Positions 19,770-28,719 of a stretch of DNA of 64,000 nt are shown here, in pieces. The notes under the pieces were generated by a model, which made no database searches, was not told where the DNA came from, and saw only the letters and a list, made by a program, of their open reading frames with translations. The position numbers were made by a program, and so were the translations under genes. Positions within the stretch are counted from its first letter, which is position 1; every line of letters begins with the position of its first letter. This DNA comes from Cyanobacterium sp. Dongsha4 (GTDB lineage Bacteria; Cyanobacteriota; Cyanobacteriia; Cyanobacteriales; Cyanobacteriaceae): NCBI RefSeq assembly GCF_036345015.1, contig NZ_CP084098.1, forward strand, positions 2,183,326-2,247,325, read 5' to 3'.

Positions 19770-20522
19770 CTATTGTTCAACAAAATCTAAACCAATAATA
19801 CTCCTAGAACTGTCAAAAATAATGACAATTTGCTCATCAGCACGATTGAATTGCAAATCCATCACAACTATATCCGTACTATCAATAGTCGAGCCTAATC
19901 TAACTCGCATATCCTTAATGCCTTTAAAATCACCATTTTGAGCAATAATTTGATTCCATCCAGTTTCTATTTGCTTGGAAAAAATAGTTTCCTTGAGGAA
20001 GGGATGGAGAAAACCTCTAGCTTCACCATAATTCCCTTGTGCTATATCTTCCACAAATTGTTGGGCGATGGTTTCAATATTTTCAAAGGTAGGAAAGTCA
20101 ACGCCTACAACTTCTTGGCTATCATTAAAAATAACCATCCAATCTTCGGTGATATTTTCAAATTCTAAGGTAACGATAACTAAATCACTGCCGGGGGTTT
20201 CAATAACTCGAGTTTGCTTTCTCGCTTTGAAGTTACCGTTATTGGTATTCACTCTATTCCATAAACGCTCCATTCTTTCTTGAGATAAATCATCTCTTAA
20301 CTCTGGAGTTGCATAAGGAGTTATTTTCTCAAAATCCTGAGCGAAAAAAAGCTCAATCATTGTTTCCGCTTTTTCTTTGAGGATTGCTGATGTATCTTGA
20401 GTGTCTGACTGTGCCGCTAGGAAAGGTAAATGTAACTTTTGAGCATAGCCAGAGGTTTGATAACTAAATCCTGCCAATAAAGCGGATAAAGTACCAACAG
20501 CGATAAAACGACTAATTTTCAT
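19770..20522 (-). CDS. secreted protein with two DUF3887-like domains
   Basis: A 250-residue protein with an N-terminal signal-like segment (MKISRFIAVGTLSALLAGF). It then has two similar domains of about 100 residues, starting near KEKAETMIELFFAQDFEKI and near IAQQFVEDIAQGNYGEA. Each has a helix pair followed by a beta sheet ending VVGVDFP or IIGLDFV. This matches the DUF3887 pattern, a small alpha/beta fold also found in secreted hydrolases of other bacteria. The function is unknown. It lies 25 bases ahead of enolase on the same strand. Confidence 0.75.
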   Translation of the reverse strand: MKISRFIAVGTLSALLAGFSYQTSGYAQKLHLPFLAAQSDTQDTSAILKEKAETMIELFFAQDFEKITPYATPELRDDLSQERMERLWNRVNTNNGNFKARKQTRVIETPGSDLVIVTLEFENITEDWMVIFNDSQEVVGVDFPTFENIETIAQQFVEDIAQGNYGEARGFLHPFLKETIFSKQIETGWNQIIAQNGDFKGIKDMRVRLGSTIDSTDIVVMDLQFNRADEQIVIIFDSSRSIIGLDFVEQ

Positions 20523-20784
20523 GAAAATTAAATAACTAAATCTGAGTAGGTTAATACTAAAAATAATCGTTAGCCTAGTCTTTATTAGACTACTGCTTAA
20601 TCTTACACCATTAGAATTACCATTTCTCTTTTAGTAATTGGACAAAATAGGTTGTAAATTTTAACTTTGTCTGCTTTTAATTTTTGTTTAGGTCATGGGA
20701 ATTATCTTGATCTATAGTCATTAATCATTGATAATTGATCAAGAATCAGATCAAAGCATACATCGTAATTATATTGTCAATACA

Positions 20785-21705
20785 ATGGTAAAAACCGATA
20801 TTAAACCTAATATAAATAGCCCTTTTAACTTAAAAGTTTATTTACAAGAAAAGAAAGAAATTGTTGAGAAGGCACTAGATGACTCTTTGCCCATAGAAAA
20901 GCCGGAGAAAATTTATGAGGCAATGCGCTATTCTTTGTTGGCTGGGGGAAAAAGATTACGTCCTATTTTGTGTTTAGCGGTAGCTGAATTGTTAGGACAA
21001 ACTGAGGATGTGGCTATGCCTACGGCTTGTGCTTTAGAGATGATTCATACTATGTCATTGATTCATGACGATTTACCAGCGATGGATAATGATGATTATC
21101 GTCGGGGAAGATTGACAAATCATAAAGTTTATGGTGAAGATATTGCAATTTTAGCGGGGGATGGTTTACTCGCTTATGCGTTCGAGTTTGTGGCTATCAA
21201 AACATCTTGTATTCCATCGGAAAGGATTGTTAAGGTTTTGGCTATTTTAGGTAAAGCAGTTGGGGCAAATGGTTTAGTTGGTGGGCAGGTTTTAGATTTA
21301 GAGTGTGAGGGAAAAGCGGATGTTACTGCAGATACTTTGAGTTTCATTCATCGTCGTAAAACAGGAGCTTTATTAGAAGCCTGTGTTTCTTCTGGTGCTG
21401 TTTTGGCTGGTGCTTCTGAGGATGATTTAGCTAGATTGTCGGTGTATGCCCAAAATATTGGTTTAGCTTTTCAAATTGTTGATGATATTCTTGATGTTAC
21501 TGCTACTTCTGAGGAGTTGGGCAAGACTGCGGGAAAAGATATTTCTGCTCAAAAGGCTACCTATCCTCGTATCTGGGGTTTGGATACTTCCCGTCAAAAA
21601 GCAGAAGACTTAATCAAAAATGCGATCGCACAGTTGGACATATACGGAGATAAGGCTCAACCATTACGTGCTATTGCTGAGTATATTATTAACCGTAAAA
21701 ATTAG
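20785..21705 (+). CDS. crtE: geranylgeranyl diphosphate synthase
   Basis: Trans-prenyltransferase that builds geranylgeranyl diphosphate for carotenoids, chlorophyll phytol tails and quinones. The two aspartate-rich motifs are present: DDLPAMD in the first and DDILD in the second, with the [10 protein letters not shown] substrate segment before them. The frame opens at a TTG (20728), but the ATG at 20785 gives MVKTDIKPN and a 306-residue protein of normal length. The stop is 14 bases before a PAP2-like gene, which probably shares the transcript and may act on prenyl phosphates. Confidence 0.94.
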   Translation: MVKTDIKPNINSPFNLKVYLQEKKEIVEKALDDSLPIEKPEKIYEAMRYSLLAGGKRLRPILCLAVAELLGQTEDVAMPTACALEMIHTMSLIHDDLPAMDNDDYRRGRLTNHKVYGEDIAILAGDGLLAYAFEFVAIKTSCIPSERIVKVLAILGKAVGANGLVGGQVLDLECEGKADVTADTLSFIHRRKTGALLEACVSSGAVLAGASEDDLARLSVYAQNIGLAFQIVDDILDVTATSEELGKTAGKDISAQKATYPRIWGLDTSRQKAEDLIKNAIAQLDIYGDKAQPLRAIAEYIINRKN

Positions 21706-21718
21706 GAAAAGGAAGAAA

Positions 21719-22177
21719 ATGGAAGTATTAAGGGATATATTTTCTAATAAACTTTTAGTTATCCCCTTATTAGCCTGTTTTTTGGCTCAAATTATTAAGG
21801 TTTCTGTGGATACTATTGCTAATCAGAAATTTAGTTTTCGCTATATCGTAAGTACAGGGGGAATGCCTAGTGCTCATTCTGCTTTAGTGGGTGCATTGGC
21901 TACAGGTACAGGACAAATTTTAGGTTGGTCATCTCCAGAATTTGCGATCGCAACTATTTTTGCGGTAATAGTTATGTATGATGCGGCAGGAGTTAGACAA
22001 GCGGCGGGAAAACAAGCGAGAATTTTAAATCAAATTATGGATGAATTTTTGCGTCATGAGGACTTTAACGAAGAAAGATTAAAAGAATTATTAGGGCATA
22101 CTCCTTTTCAAGTTTTAGTAGGCTTGTTATTGGGGATATTAAGTTCTTTATTTTTACTTCCTTTATTCTCTAAATAA
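21719..22177 (+). CDS. divergent PAP2 (DUF212) membrane protein
   Basis: A 152-residue membrane protein of the divergent PAP2/DUF212 family, related to acid phosphatases that act on lipid phosphates. Visible signatures are STGGMPSAHSALVGALATG (the SxxxH-like phosphatase segment) and MYDAAGVRQAAGKQA. Four hydrophobic helices surround them. The start at ATG 21719 follows a GGAAAAGGAAG ribosome-binding stretch; the longer frame upstream lies inside crtE and is not used. Placement right behind crtE suggests a role in prenyl-diphosphate or lipid-phosphate turnover, which is inference. Confidence 0.88.
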   Translation: MEVLRDIFSNKLLVIPLLACFLAQIIKVSVDTIANQKFSFRYIVSTGGMPSAHSALVGALATGTGQILGWSSPEFAIATIFAVIVMYDAAGVRQAAGKQARILNQIMDEFLRHEDFNEERLKELLGHTPFQVLVGLLLGILSSLFLLPLFSK

Positions 22178-22254
22178 ATTCTGTTAAACACAAATTATCT
22201 ATGTCAATTGTGTGAGGAAAAATAACAATAAATTTTACTTTTAATAAACCATTT

Positions 22255-22608
22255 TTAGTTTATTTCCAACTTTAAACCTGGTAGAAACTTCTGTAAATTT
22301 TTTAGAGATTTTTTTTGCCAAGGAATCTGCTCTGATCCTAAAATAATTAATTGTAATTTCTTTTTTTTTCTCAAACTAATTACGAATTTTGACAACATAC
22401 TAATACCAGAACTGTTTAAAAAATGTAGCTCTTTGAGATTAATTGTCATATTTTCTGGGTCATTATCTGCGACTGATTCTAGCAAATCTTTAATGGGGGA
22501 ATATTCTTGAGGACCACTTAAACTCAATTCTCCTTTGAATGTAACTGCCCAATTATCAGCGTTAAACTCTACTAAATAATCTTCTCCTTGAATTTTTTGA
22601 TCTTGCAT
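22255..22608 (-). CDS. STAS-domain anti-sigma-antagonist-like protein
   Basis: A 117-residue STAS-like protein. The segment LKELHFLNSSGISMLSKFV contains the Ser-Ser pair at the position where anti-sigma-factor antagonists such as SpoIIAA and RsbV are phosphorylated. It resembles the cyanobacterial Slr1859 type known from the IcfG partner-switching group, as I recall it. The HATPase-like gene just upstream on the same strand is its natural partner. A PP2C phosphatase, which would complete the switch, is not visible beside them. Confidence 0.8.
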   Translation of the reverse strand: MQDQKIQGEDYLVEFNADNWAVTFKGELSLSGPQEYSPIKDLLESVADNDPENMTINLKELHFLNSSGISMLSKFVISLRKKKKLQLIILGSEQIPWQKKSLKNLQKFLPGLKLEIN

Positions 22609-22710
22609 ATTTTCTATGTTTAGTAAATACTTTTTTAATTACTATTAAATATTTTATAACAAAAAATGAGATTAAAATTATTGATAATAATATAGATAGT
22701 ATATAGGAAT

Positions 22711-23334
22711 TTAAACCTCTATCTGTACCATTGTAGTGACTAGAAAAAAACTTTTATGGTTTTGAGAAGACATTTTTTCAAACTTCCAACCGACTTCCCC
22801 GTTATAATCATTAATAATAGTTAAAATTCCCAAACCAGAACACTGTTCTTCTTCTAAGGCATTTTTTTCTAAGTGTTCTATATACAAATTTTCTGGGTCA
22901 TTATTTTGCAGTTTATTAATAAAATTTTCTAATTTTTTTTGATTATTAATAGTAACACTATTACTGGCAAAAACAACAGCTATTAAACTACTATTTTGCA
23001 GAAAGTGAACTCCAAATTTTATTTGGGAATGTGCTTCCTCGTAATTATATTTCATTGCATTTTCTAAAAGTTCATTAGCTACATAAGAAACTGCAGATTT
23101 ACTTTCTTGAATGCGTTTTTGTTCCTCTATTTGGCTATCATCTAAGGGTAAAAAAGTAGTAAAATAATCTGCAATAAAATAAGCAGATAAGCGATTATTA
23201 CGCCAACGTTTTTTAAGAGGAATAGAAGTAGGTGTAAAAGTTAATTCTAGGGAATCTTGTTCTGGAGGAAATTTATCAATAAAGTTACCAAAAGTTTGCA
23301 TTCTATGACCAATTTTAATTCTATGATATTGCAT
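22711..23334 (-). CDS. HATPase-like (Slr1861-type) regulatory protein
   Basis: A 207-residue protein resembling cyanobacterial Slr1861-type proteins, which carry a degenerate histidine-kinase-like ATPase fold. The N-box-like NELLENAMKYN segment is present at about residues 87-97, and a GLGILTIINDYNGEVGW segment occupies the later glycine-box region. It probably phosphorylates or binds the STAS protein encoded 102 bases downstream. The N-terminus is uncertain: M1 (23334) and M12 (23301) are both possible and neither has a clear ribosome-binding site. A short open frame (23321-23455) runs into this start. Confidence 0.75.
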   Translation of the reverse strand: MQYHRIKIGHRMQTFGNFIDKFPPEQDSLELTFTPTSIPLKKRWRNNRLSAYFIADYFTTFLPLDDSQIEEQKRIQESKSAVSYVANELLENAMKYNYEEAHSQIKFGVHFLQNSSLIAVVFASNSVTINNQKKLENFINKLQNNDPENLYIEHLEKNALEEEQCSGLGILTIINDYNGEVGWKFEKMSSQNHKSFFLVTTMVQIEV

Positions 23335-23455
23335 CTATTTTTATTATAATATTTTGCTTAACTCTCAGAACTAAAGAAGTTGAGTAAATCTTTCCTGATT
23401 CTGCACCGAACATACTTAATAATTTATTCGCAAACTCTAAAGCATTATTTCCCAC
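23321..23455 (-). CDS. possible 44-residue ORF overlapping next start
   Basis: A short minus-strand frame begins at GTG 23455, or later at an internal ATG, and ends at a TAG inside the first codons of the HATPase-like gene (14-base overlap). The product would run VGNNALEFANKLLSMFG and end in IIIKIDAIS. The amino-acid mix looks more protein-like than the neighbouring spacer, and stop-start overlap is typical of coupled genes. There is no ribosome-binding site and no family I recognise. It could be the tail of a decayed gene or chance. Confidence 0.25.
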   Translation of the reverse strand: MGNNALEFANKLLSMFGAESGKIYSTSLVLRVKQNIIIKIDAIS

Positions 23456-23620
23456 ACAAATTGATAATTTAAAATGTAGAATGTAAAAATAGCGGAAGTA
23501 GCGGGGAAATTTTTATCAGCAAAATCCAATTCTTGCCCTTACTGAAAGAATGTGACTAACTAGACACTTTTTCCGCTTCTTCTCATTGAAAAAAGACCAA
23601 TTACATTTATTCTCAGACTT

Positions 23621-24934
23621 ATGAATCAGTCAGGTAACGAATCTAGCAGAAAAAAACACCCCCTTTTAAAGTCGTTTCTCGCTTCTTTTGCCATTGGTGG
23701 GTTTTTAACCTCTTCTATTCCTCAACAAGCCCGTGCGGAAATGGTGGATAGCCCTAAAGTAGTGGTAGATGAGGTGTGGCAAATTATTAATAATGAATTT
23801 GTCGATCGCAATTTTAATCGGATTGATTGGATTAAGAAAAGAGAAGAATTATTAGAAAAGAATTATAGTAGTAAAAAACAAGCCTATCGTGCCATTAACC
23901 AAGCCTTAAAAGAATTAGGTGATCCCTATACTCGGTTTTTGCCTCCCGAACAATTTGAAACTCTTACCAGTCAGACATCGGGAGAAGTATCAGGGGTAGG
24001 TATTCGTATTGCTATTGATCCTCGTACCCAAGATTTATATATTATTGAAACTATTCGTCAATCTCCTGCAGAAGAATCAGGTTTACAAAGAGGCGATCGC
24101 ATCGTCAGAATAGATGGAAAACCAACGGCTTTAATGGATTTAGATCAAGCCTCAGAAGCCCTGAAAGGAGAATTAGGAACAGATGTAAACCTAGAAATAG
24201 CCAGAAGAGGAAAACCTGCCTTTAATGTAAGCGTCACTCGCGCCCAATTTGAAGTTCCTTCCGTAGATTTTGCCATGAAAAGAGAAGGAGAATTGAATAT
24301 TGGTTATATCAAACTAGAAGAATTTAGTTCTCATGCCGCCGAACAAATGCAAAAAGCCATCAGAGAATTAAATCAACAAAAAGCCCAAGGTTTTGTCTTA
24401 GACTTACGGGGTAATCCGGGGGGATTATTATTTGCCAGTGTGGATATTGCCAGAATGTGGATGTCTCAAGGAGAAATTGTAGATATAGTTGACCGCCAAG
24501 GAGGACATCAAACTTTTTCTGCAGATAATTCCGCCATTACTGATTTACCCTTAGTGGTTTTAGTCGATGGTGATTCTGCTAGTGCTAGTGAAATTTTGGC
24601 AGGGGCATTAAAAGAAAATAGTCGAGCTACTCTTGTAGGTACAAACACTTTCGGTAAGGGTACAGTTCAATCAGTTCATTCCCTTTCAGATGGTTCAGGG
24701 TTAGCTGTGACAATTTCCCGTTATTACCCCCCTAGTGGCACAAACATCAACAAAAAAGGTATTGCGCCCGATATTGTTCAAGCCTTAACCAGAGAAGAAC
24801 AGTATTTATTAAGTCAAGACCCATCATTAATCGCTACTAAAGCTGATTCTCAATACTCAAAAGCGATCGCAATCTTACGCACAGTGGGTAAGTTAAATCA
24901 TAACAATAATAGTTATGGCAGTATTTTAAAATAA
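23621..24934 (+). CDS. ctp: carboxyl-terminal processing protease (S41)
   Basis: Secreted serine protease of the S41A/CTP family; in cyanobacteria CtpA-type enzymes trim the D1 protein of photosystem II, and paralogues CtpB and CtpC exist. A signal sequence (LLKSFLASFAIGGFLTSSI, ending near AQRA-like PQQARAE) directs export. A PDZ domain follows at about residues 115-205. The catalytic Ser (about S321 in DGDSASASEIL) and Lys (about K346 in TNTFGKGTVQ) are both present. The 437-residue length is typical. Which of the three paralogues this is cannot be settled by eye; it resembles the CtpB/CtpA group. Confidence 0.92.
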   Translation: MNQSGNESSRKKHPLLKSFLASFAIGGFLTSSIPQQARAEMVDSPKVVVDEVWQIINNEFVDRNFNRIDWIKKREELLEKNYSSKKQAYRAINQALKELGDPYTRFLPPEQFETLTSQTSGEVSGVGIRIAIDPRTQDLYIIETIRQSPAEESGLQRGDRIVRIDGKPTALMDLDQASEALKGELGTDVNLEIARRGKPAFNVSVTRAQFEVPSVDFAMKREGELNIGYIKLEEFSSHAAEQMQKAIRELNQQKAQGFVLDLRGNPGGLLFASVDIARMWMSQGEIVDIVDRQGGHQTFSADNSAITDLPLVVLVDGDSASASEILAGALKENSRATLVGTNTFGKGTVQSVHSLSDGSGLAVTISRYYPPSGTNINKKGIAPDIVQALTREEQYLLSQDPSLIATKADSQYSKAIAILRTVGKLNHNNNSYGSILK

Positions 24935-25325
24935 CGTCAGTTCGGTTTAAGAATATCGGATAAGGTTAGGTTTCAGGTTTCAGGTGCTAGGGAGAAATGA
25001 GTTCGGGGAGTTCACCTTCGGCTCTTACACTCCTTTCAGTCGTGAACGAAATTAGGAGTTTTTAATTCTTAATTCTTAATTATCAACTATTTAACGTCAG
25101 TTCGGGTTAAGGCAATTTTATGGTTATTTCTAAGAAGCTATAAGGTTTTCCGATTACGAGAAAATAACGCTTTCAGCTTATCCAAAACTCAGGTTAAAAT
25201 TAGGCAAAGAGCAAAGTAAAAAAGGCAAGGGGCAAGAGGCAAAAGAGTTTAATTAACTTCTCCCTAATGCCCCAATTCCCAAATTCCTCACCCCAAACTC
25301 CCTATTAACTACTCAAAAAAATATA
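24935..25325. repeat. dispersed repeats after ctp
   Basis: A 391-base convergent spacer made largely of repeats. A + copy of the CCTCAGTTCGGTTTAAGAAT family starts at 24934, with a TTTCAGGT direct repeat at its end. A second, partial copy starts at 25093 (ACGTCAGTTCGGGTTAAGG), and its downstream part (to about 25200) resembles 885-962. Between them is a GAGTTCGG/TTTTTAATTCTTAATTC element also seen at 35817-35905 and 54370-54425. GGCAAGGGGCAA runs follow at 25203-25245. No coding sequence is visible. Confidence 0.7.
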
Positions 25326-25838
25326 CTAAACAGAAATATCACTTAACTCACGAGTAAGATGGTCAAAAGGAGCATCCACTAAATTAACATCATCCATTCC
25401 CGCTTGAAATGCCATATCCTTAATCATTTCTTTCATGATTTGAATACCGCGCACAGTGGGGCCAACAGGTACACCTAAAGAGTTATAGGTTTCCTTTAAA
25501 CCCTGTAAAACACGCTCATCTAAAATAGCGTTATCTCCTGCCACTAAAGCATAACTAGCATAGCGAAGATAATAGTCCATATCTCTTAAACAAGCCGAAT
25601 AACGACGAGTAGTATAAGCATTACCACCAGCACGGATTAATTCGGGTACTTCTTCAAATAATTGACGAGAAGCATTTTTAACGATGTCGGGAGAATTACC
25701 GTTAATCATCGTAGCAAGTTTAATTCTGGTAGTGCCAGACTGAAAATAGGATTTTAAAGAATCTAGGGCATTACGATCTAAATAGCGCCCCGTAACATCA
25801 TAGTTTTTGATTAAACTGGTGACAGCATCAACTAACAT
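25326..25838 (-). CDS. apcF: allophycocyanin beta-18 subunit
   Basis: Phycobiliprotein of the phycobilisome core that sits next to the ApcE terminal emitter and helps pass energy to the photosystems. The chromophore-binding Cys is about C83 in RRYSACLRDMDYYLRYASY. The conserved GGNAYTTRRY segment holds the Asn (about N73) that is usually N-methylated in beta subunits. Length (170) and the LIKNYDVTGRYLDR start separate it from ApcB. An AGGAG ribosome-binding site lies seven bases before the ATG. It stands alone, as apcF usually does. Confidence 0.95.
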   Translation of the reverse strand: MLVDAVTSLIKNYDVTGRYLDRNALDSLKSYFQSGTTRIKLATMINGNSPDIVKNASRQLFEEVPELIRAGGNAYTTRRYSACLRDMDYYLRYASYALVAGDNAILDERVLQGLKETYNSLGVPVGPTVRGIQIMKEMIKDMAFQAGMDDVNLVDAPFDHLTRELSDISV

Positions 25839-26338
25839 TTTTTTCTCCTAAACAAGATTTTATAAATTCAAGTTAAACAGTTAGTTTTGATCTTATATCT
25901 GATTATGTGATAAAAGCCAATATGCTAAGGAATTACCTTTTTACAAATAAGACTACTGTTAACTCATTCAAGGAAAGAGTGGCTTCCTTTTACAATAATG
26001 ATTATAAACAGCGAGACTATTATCTTATTTCTTTACCTCAATTGATAAGAAAAGTATAAAATCTTTACATCTTGTTGATAGTCTATGAAAATCCACCAAT
26101 TCTATCCGCAAGTTTATTTAATCTGAGTAAAAAGGGCAAAGGGCAAGAGGCAAACCCCTCTCTTTATCTCCCCTTAAAAGAAACCCCCCTTTATCCACCC
26201 TAAGCAGGGGGAGGGTAAAAGTGTTTAATAAACTTCTCCGAATACCCCAATCCCCTAATTCCCTCTACTTAGACCTTGAGATATGCTAAGATTACTTAGT
26301 TGAAACTCTGAAATAATTATCGGAAAAATTCAATATCA
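25839..26338. other. 500-base divergent spacer with C/G element
   Basis: Divergent region between apcF (minus) and asparaginase (plus), so it should hold both promoters. The left 260 bases are AT-rich, single-copy looking and presumably the apcF control region; I cannot point to a certain -10/-35 pair. From about 26130 to 26218 it has GGGCAAAGGGCAAGAGGCAA runs and two C-rich stretches (CCCCTCTCTTTATC and CCCCCCTTTATCC) of the dispersed C/G-tract family. I see no gene in it. Confidence 0.5.
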
Positions 26339-27292
26339 ATGACTAAATTAAAACGCCCTAGCTACCCCCGCTTAGAAATACATCTCCTCAGAGAAGGAAT
26401 TGTCGAATCAATACATCAAGCTGAGGTTGTAGTTGCTGATGATCGAGGAAGAGTTCTTGCAGTGGCTGGGGATGCAGAAACATTCTCTTTTATGCGTTCA
26501 GCAATGAAACCCTTTCAGGCTCTTGCTGTTACTAGCACAGGAGTTATTGAGCGTTTTGATTTAGATGATCAGGATTTGGCTATTATTTGTAGTTCTCATC
26601 AGGGTACGATTGAACAAGCTAGGCAAGTTTTTAATATACTTTGGCGTGCGGATATTGAGCCTAGTTTTTTGAAATGTCCTATTCCTGCGGGAAAAAATAG
26701 TGCTTTACAACATAATTGTTCAGGAAAACACGCTGGAATGTTAGCTACTTGTAAGCAGAGAAACTGGAATTTAGACACCTATTACTACAAGTCTAATCCG
26801 ATTCAAGAGTTAATATTACATAAAATTGCGGAATTATTGTCTATTCCTGCCGATGAGATTATGAGTGCTAGAGATGATTGCGGTGTACCCACCTATGCTT
26901 TAGAATTATCACAAATGGCCACTCTTTACGCTAAGTTAGCAAATGGCAATAGTATTGATTTAGAGCGAATTGTAAGAGCAATGACGAATCACCCCACTAT
27001 GGTGGCAGGAGAGGGGGCTTTTGATACGGAATTAATGAATTTAACTGATGGTATGTTGGTAAGTAAGTCAGGGGCCGAAGGTATTCAATGCGTGGGAAAT
27101 ATTGGACAGAATATGGGGTTAGCAATTAAGGTTTTGGATGGTGCAAAAAGAGCAAAATACGCCACTGCAATTCATGTTTTAAAACAAATGGGGTGGATAA
27201 CTCCTACAGTAGCGGAAAATTTAGGAGAAATGTTCTTAAGAATTGATGATTATAGAAGGTTGGAAGTAGCAGGGGAATTAACTTTATTATAA
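26339..27292 (+). CDS. asparaginase (AnsA/AspG-II type, PF06089)
   Basis: A 317-residue protein of the L-asparaginase II family PF06089, distinct from the E. coli AnsA/AnsB fold; members are thought to hydrolyse asparagine to aspartate and ammonia. Family-typical segments are SFMRSAMKPFQALAV, CSSHQGTIEQ, LQHNCSGKHAGMLA, SARDDCGVPTYAL and VAGEGAFDTELM. It is cytosolic, with no signal peptide. The gene stands alone, and its family assignment is clear even though few members have been assayed. Confidence 0.88.
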   Translation: MTKLKRPSYPRLEIHLLREGIVESIHQAEVVVADDRGRVLAVAGDAETFSFMRSAMKPFQALAVTSTGVIERFDLDDQDLAIICSSHQGTIEQARQVFNILWRADIEPSFLKCPIPAGKNSALQHNCSGKHAGMLATCKQRNWNLDTYYYKSNPIQELILHKIAELLSIPADEIMSARDDCGVPTYALELSQMATLYAKLANGNSIDLERIVRAMTNHPTMVAGEGAFDTELMNLTDGMLVSKSGAEGIQCVGNIGQNMGLAIKVLDGAKRAKYATAIHVLKQMGWITPTVAENLGEMFLRIDDYRRLEVAGELTLL

Positions 27293-27492
27293 GTTGGAAA
27301 ATTTACTACTTATTTATTAGAACCTATTGAAAGAGTTATAGTTTTTCCTTTAAAAATCATTAAATTAAATTGAGGAAAAAACGCATTTCAAATCAATTCA
27401 ACCCTAGTTAACATCAATTAGAAATTTAGAAATAATGTTACCTATTCCCCACCCTAACCAACAATTTTATATGCAACTCTGATGAAATCAGT

Positions 27493-28527
27493 TTAAATTG
27501 ATAAGCAAGAAGAAGATAACTGAAGAAAAATAAATTGCTTAAATTGCTCCCATAATTCAGGATTACGCCATCCTTTGATTACTTCTTCTTCAAGAATAGC
27601 GAGGGCAGATGAAGGAGTATAAGTGGTTTTATAATGACGGTTTTGAGTTAGTGCATAGTATATATCAACTAATTGAAAGACCTGTGCTAAATAAGGTATC
27701 TGCTTCATCGTTAAACCATCTGGGTAGCCACTACCATCATATTTTTCATGATGATGACGAATGATTTTTAATAAGTTGGGGCGGTTATGTAGAGGTTGGC
27801 AAATTTGTTCTCCGATAACACAGTGTTGATGAATTATTTGTTTCTCTTCTAATGTTAATGCTCCATGTTTGTGGAAAATATAATCAGGAATATTTACTGT
27901 TCCTATATCATGAAGATAAGCGGCGAATACTAAGTCTTCTATATCGCTATGAGGTAATTCTAAATGCTCTGCAAAACCTCTAACTAAATTGGCTAACTGA
28001 AATGATGATTGATGATCATAACCAGATTTTGTTTTGATTAAGGTGGCGAGATTGAGTAAAACTTTTTGAGTTTGATTTAAAACTTCATTGAGGCGTTTTT
28101 GTTGAGCGAGATTTTTTAGTTTTGGATACAAAATAGTGTGATCAAGAGGTTTTAATACTACATCTTCTGCACCAGCTTTTAAGGCTTGATGACGTAGTTG
28201 AGATTCTTCTGTAACAGACATCAATAAAACAGGGATTGATTGAGTATGAGGTTCAAGTTTTAGATGTTTAGTTAATTCCACACCATTAATTTCTGGCATT
28301 ACTACATCCGCCAGAATAACGTCGGGTTGTTCTTCAAAGGCGATTTTTAAGGCTTGACGACTATCATTGACTTCTACCACTTTATAACCTTGGTATTGGA
28401 CTAAATCAACAGCGTGAAGTAAGCTCAAAGGTTGATCATCTACTACCATAATAGTGCTAGGTGTAGAAACGGTGGGAAGGGCTATTTCTTGAGTGCTTAG
28501 TTCTTGCACTTGTTTGCATTTAATCAT
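27493..28527 (-). CDS. response regulator with HD-GYP output
   Basis: A 344-residue two-domain signalling protein. Residues about 25-145 form a receiver domain (acidic pair in MVVDDQ, phospho-acceptor Asp in PDVILADVVMPEING, Lys in VLKPLD). Residues from about 175 form an HD-GYP phosphodiesterase domain (HDIGTVNIPD, then HHHEKYDGSGYPDG with the full GYP signature). Such proteins hydrolyse cyclic di-GMP in response to phosphorylation by a histidine kinase. No kinase gene lies nearby, so its partner is an orphan elsewhere. The key metal-binding His and Asp residues look complete. Confidence 0.92.
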   Translation of the reverse strand: MIKCKQVQELSTQEIALPTVSTPSTIMVVDDQPLSLLHAVDLVQYQGYKVVEVNDSRQALKIAFEEQPDVILADVVMPEINGVELTKHLKLEPHTQSIPVLLMSVTEESQLRHQALKAGAEDVVLKPLDHTILYPKLKNLAQQKRLNEVLNQTQKVLLNLATLIKTKSGYDHQSSFQLANLVRGFAEHLELPHSDIEDLVFAAYLHDIGTVNIPDYIFHKHGALTLEEKQIIHQHCVIGEQICQPLHNRPNLLKIIRHHHEKYDGSGYPDGLTMKQIPYLAQVFQLVDIYYALTQNRHYKTTYTPSSALAILEEEVIKGWRNPELWEQFKQFIFLQLSSSCLSI

Positions 28528-28719
28528 AATTAATCACAACCCTCTATATTTTTCTGTTTTTTATCTAATTTGTATAGCAATTCGTAACAACATTTATTCC
28601 TGTAAAAAAGAAGGAATGAAAGGAGTATTTTCCACAAATGATTGAGAAATGCTACATAAAAATAAAAGAAATATTAAATTTAGATTTTTTACTTTATTTA
28701 TACTTCTATTGTTAGATAT
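28528..28719. other. spacer upstream of the HD-GYP gene
   Basis: AT-rich spacer between two minus-strand genes. A 25-codon plus-strand frame at 28638-28715 has a nearby GGAG, but its product (MIEKCYIKIKEILN...) is lysine- and isoleucine-rich with no known match, so I do not call it. No terminator or repeat is obvious. Confidence 0.4.

Noticed and set aside
28638-28715. 25-codon plus-strand ORF with upstream GGAG
   Set aside because: Too short, Lys/Ile-rich, no known family and no supporting context.
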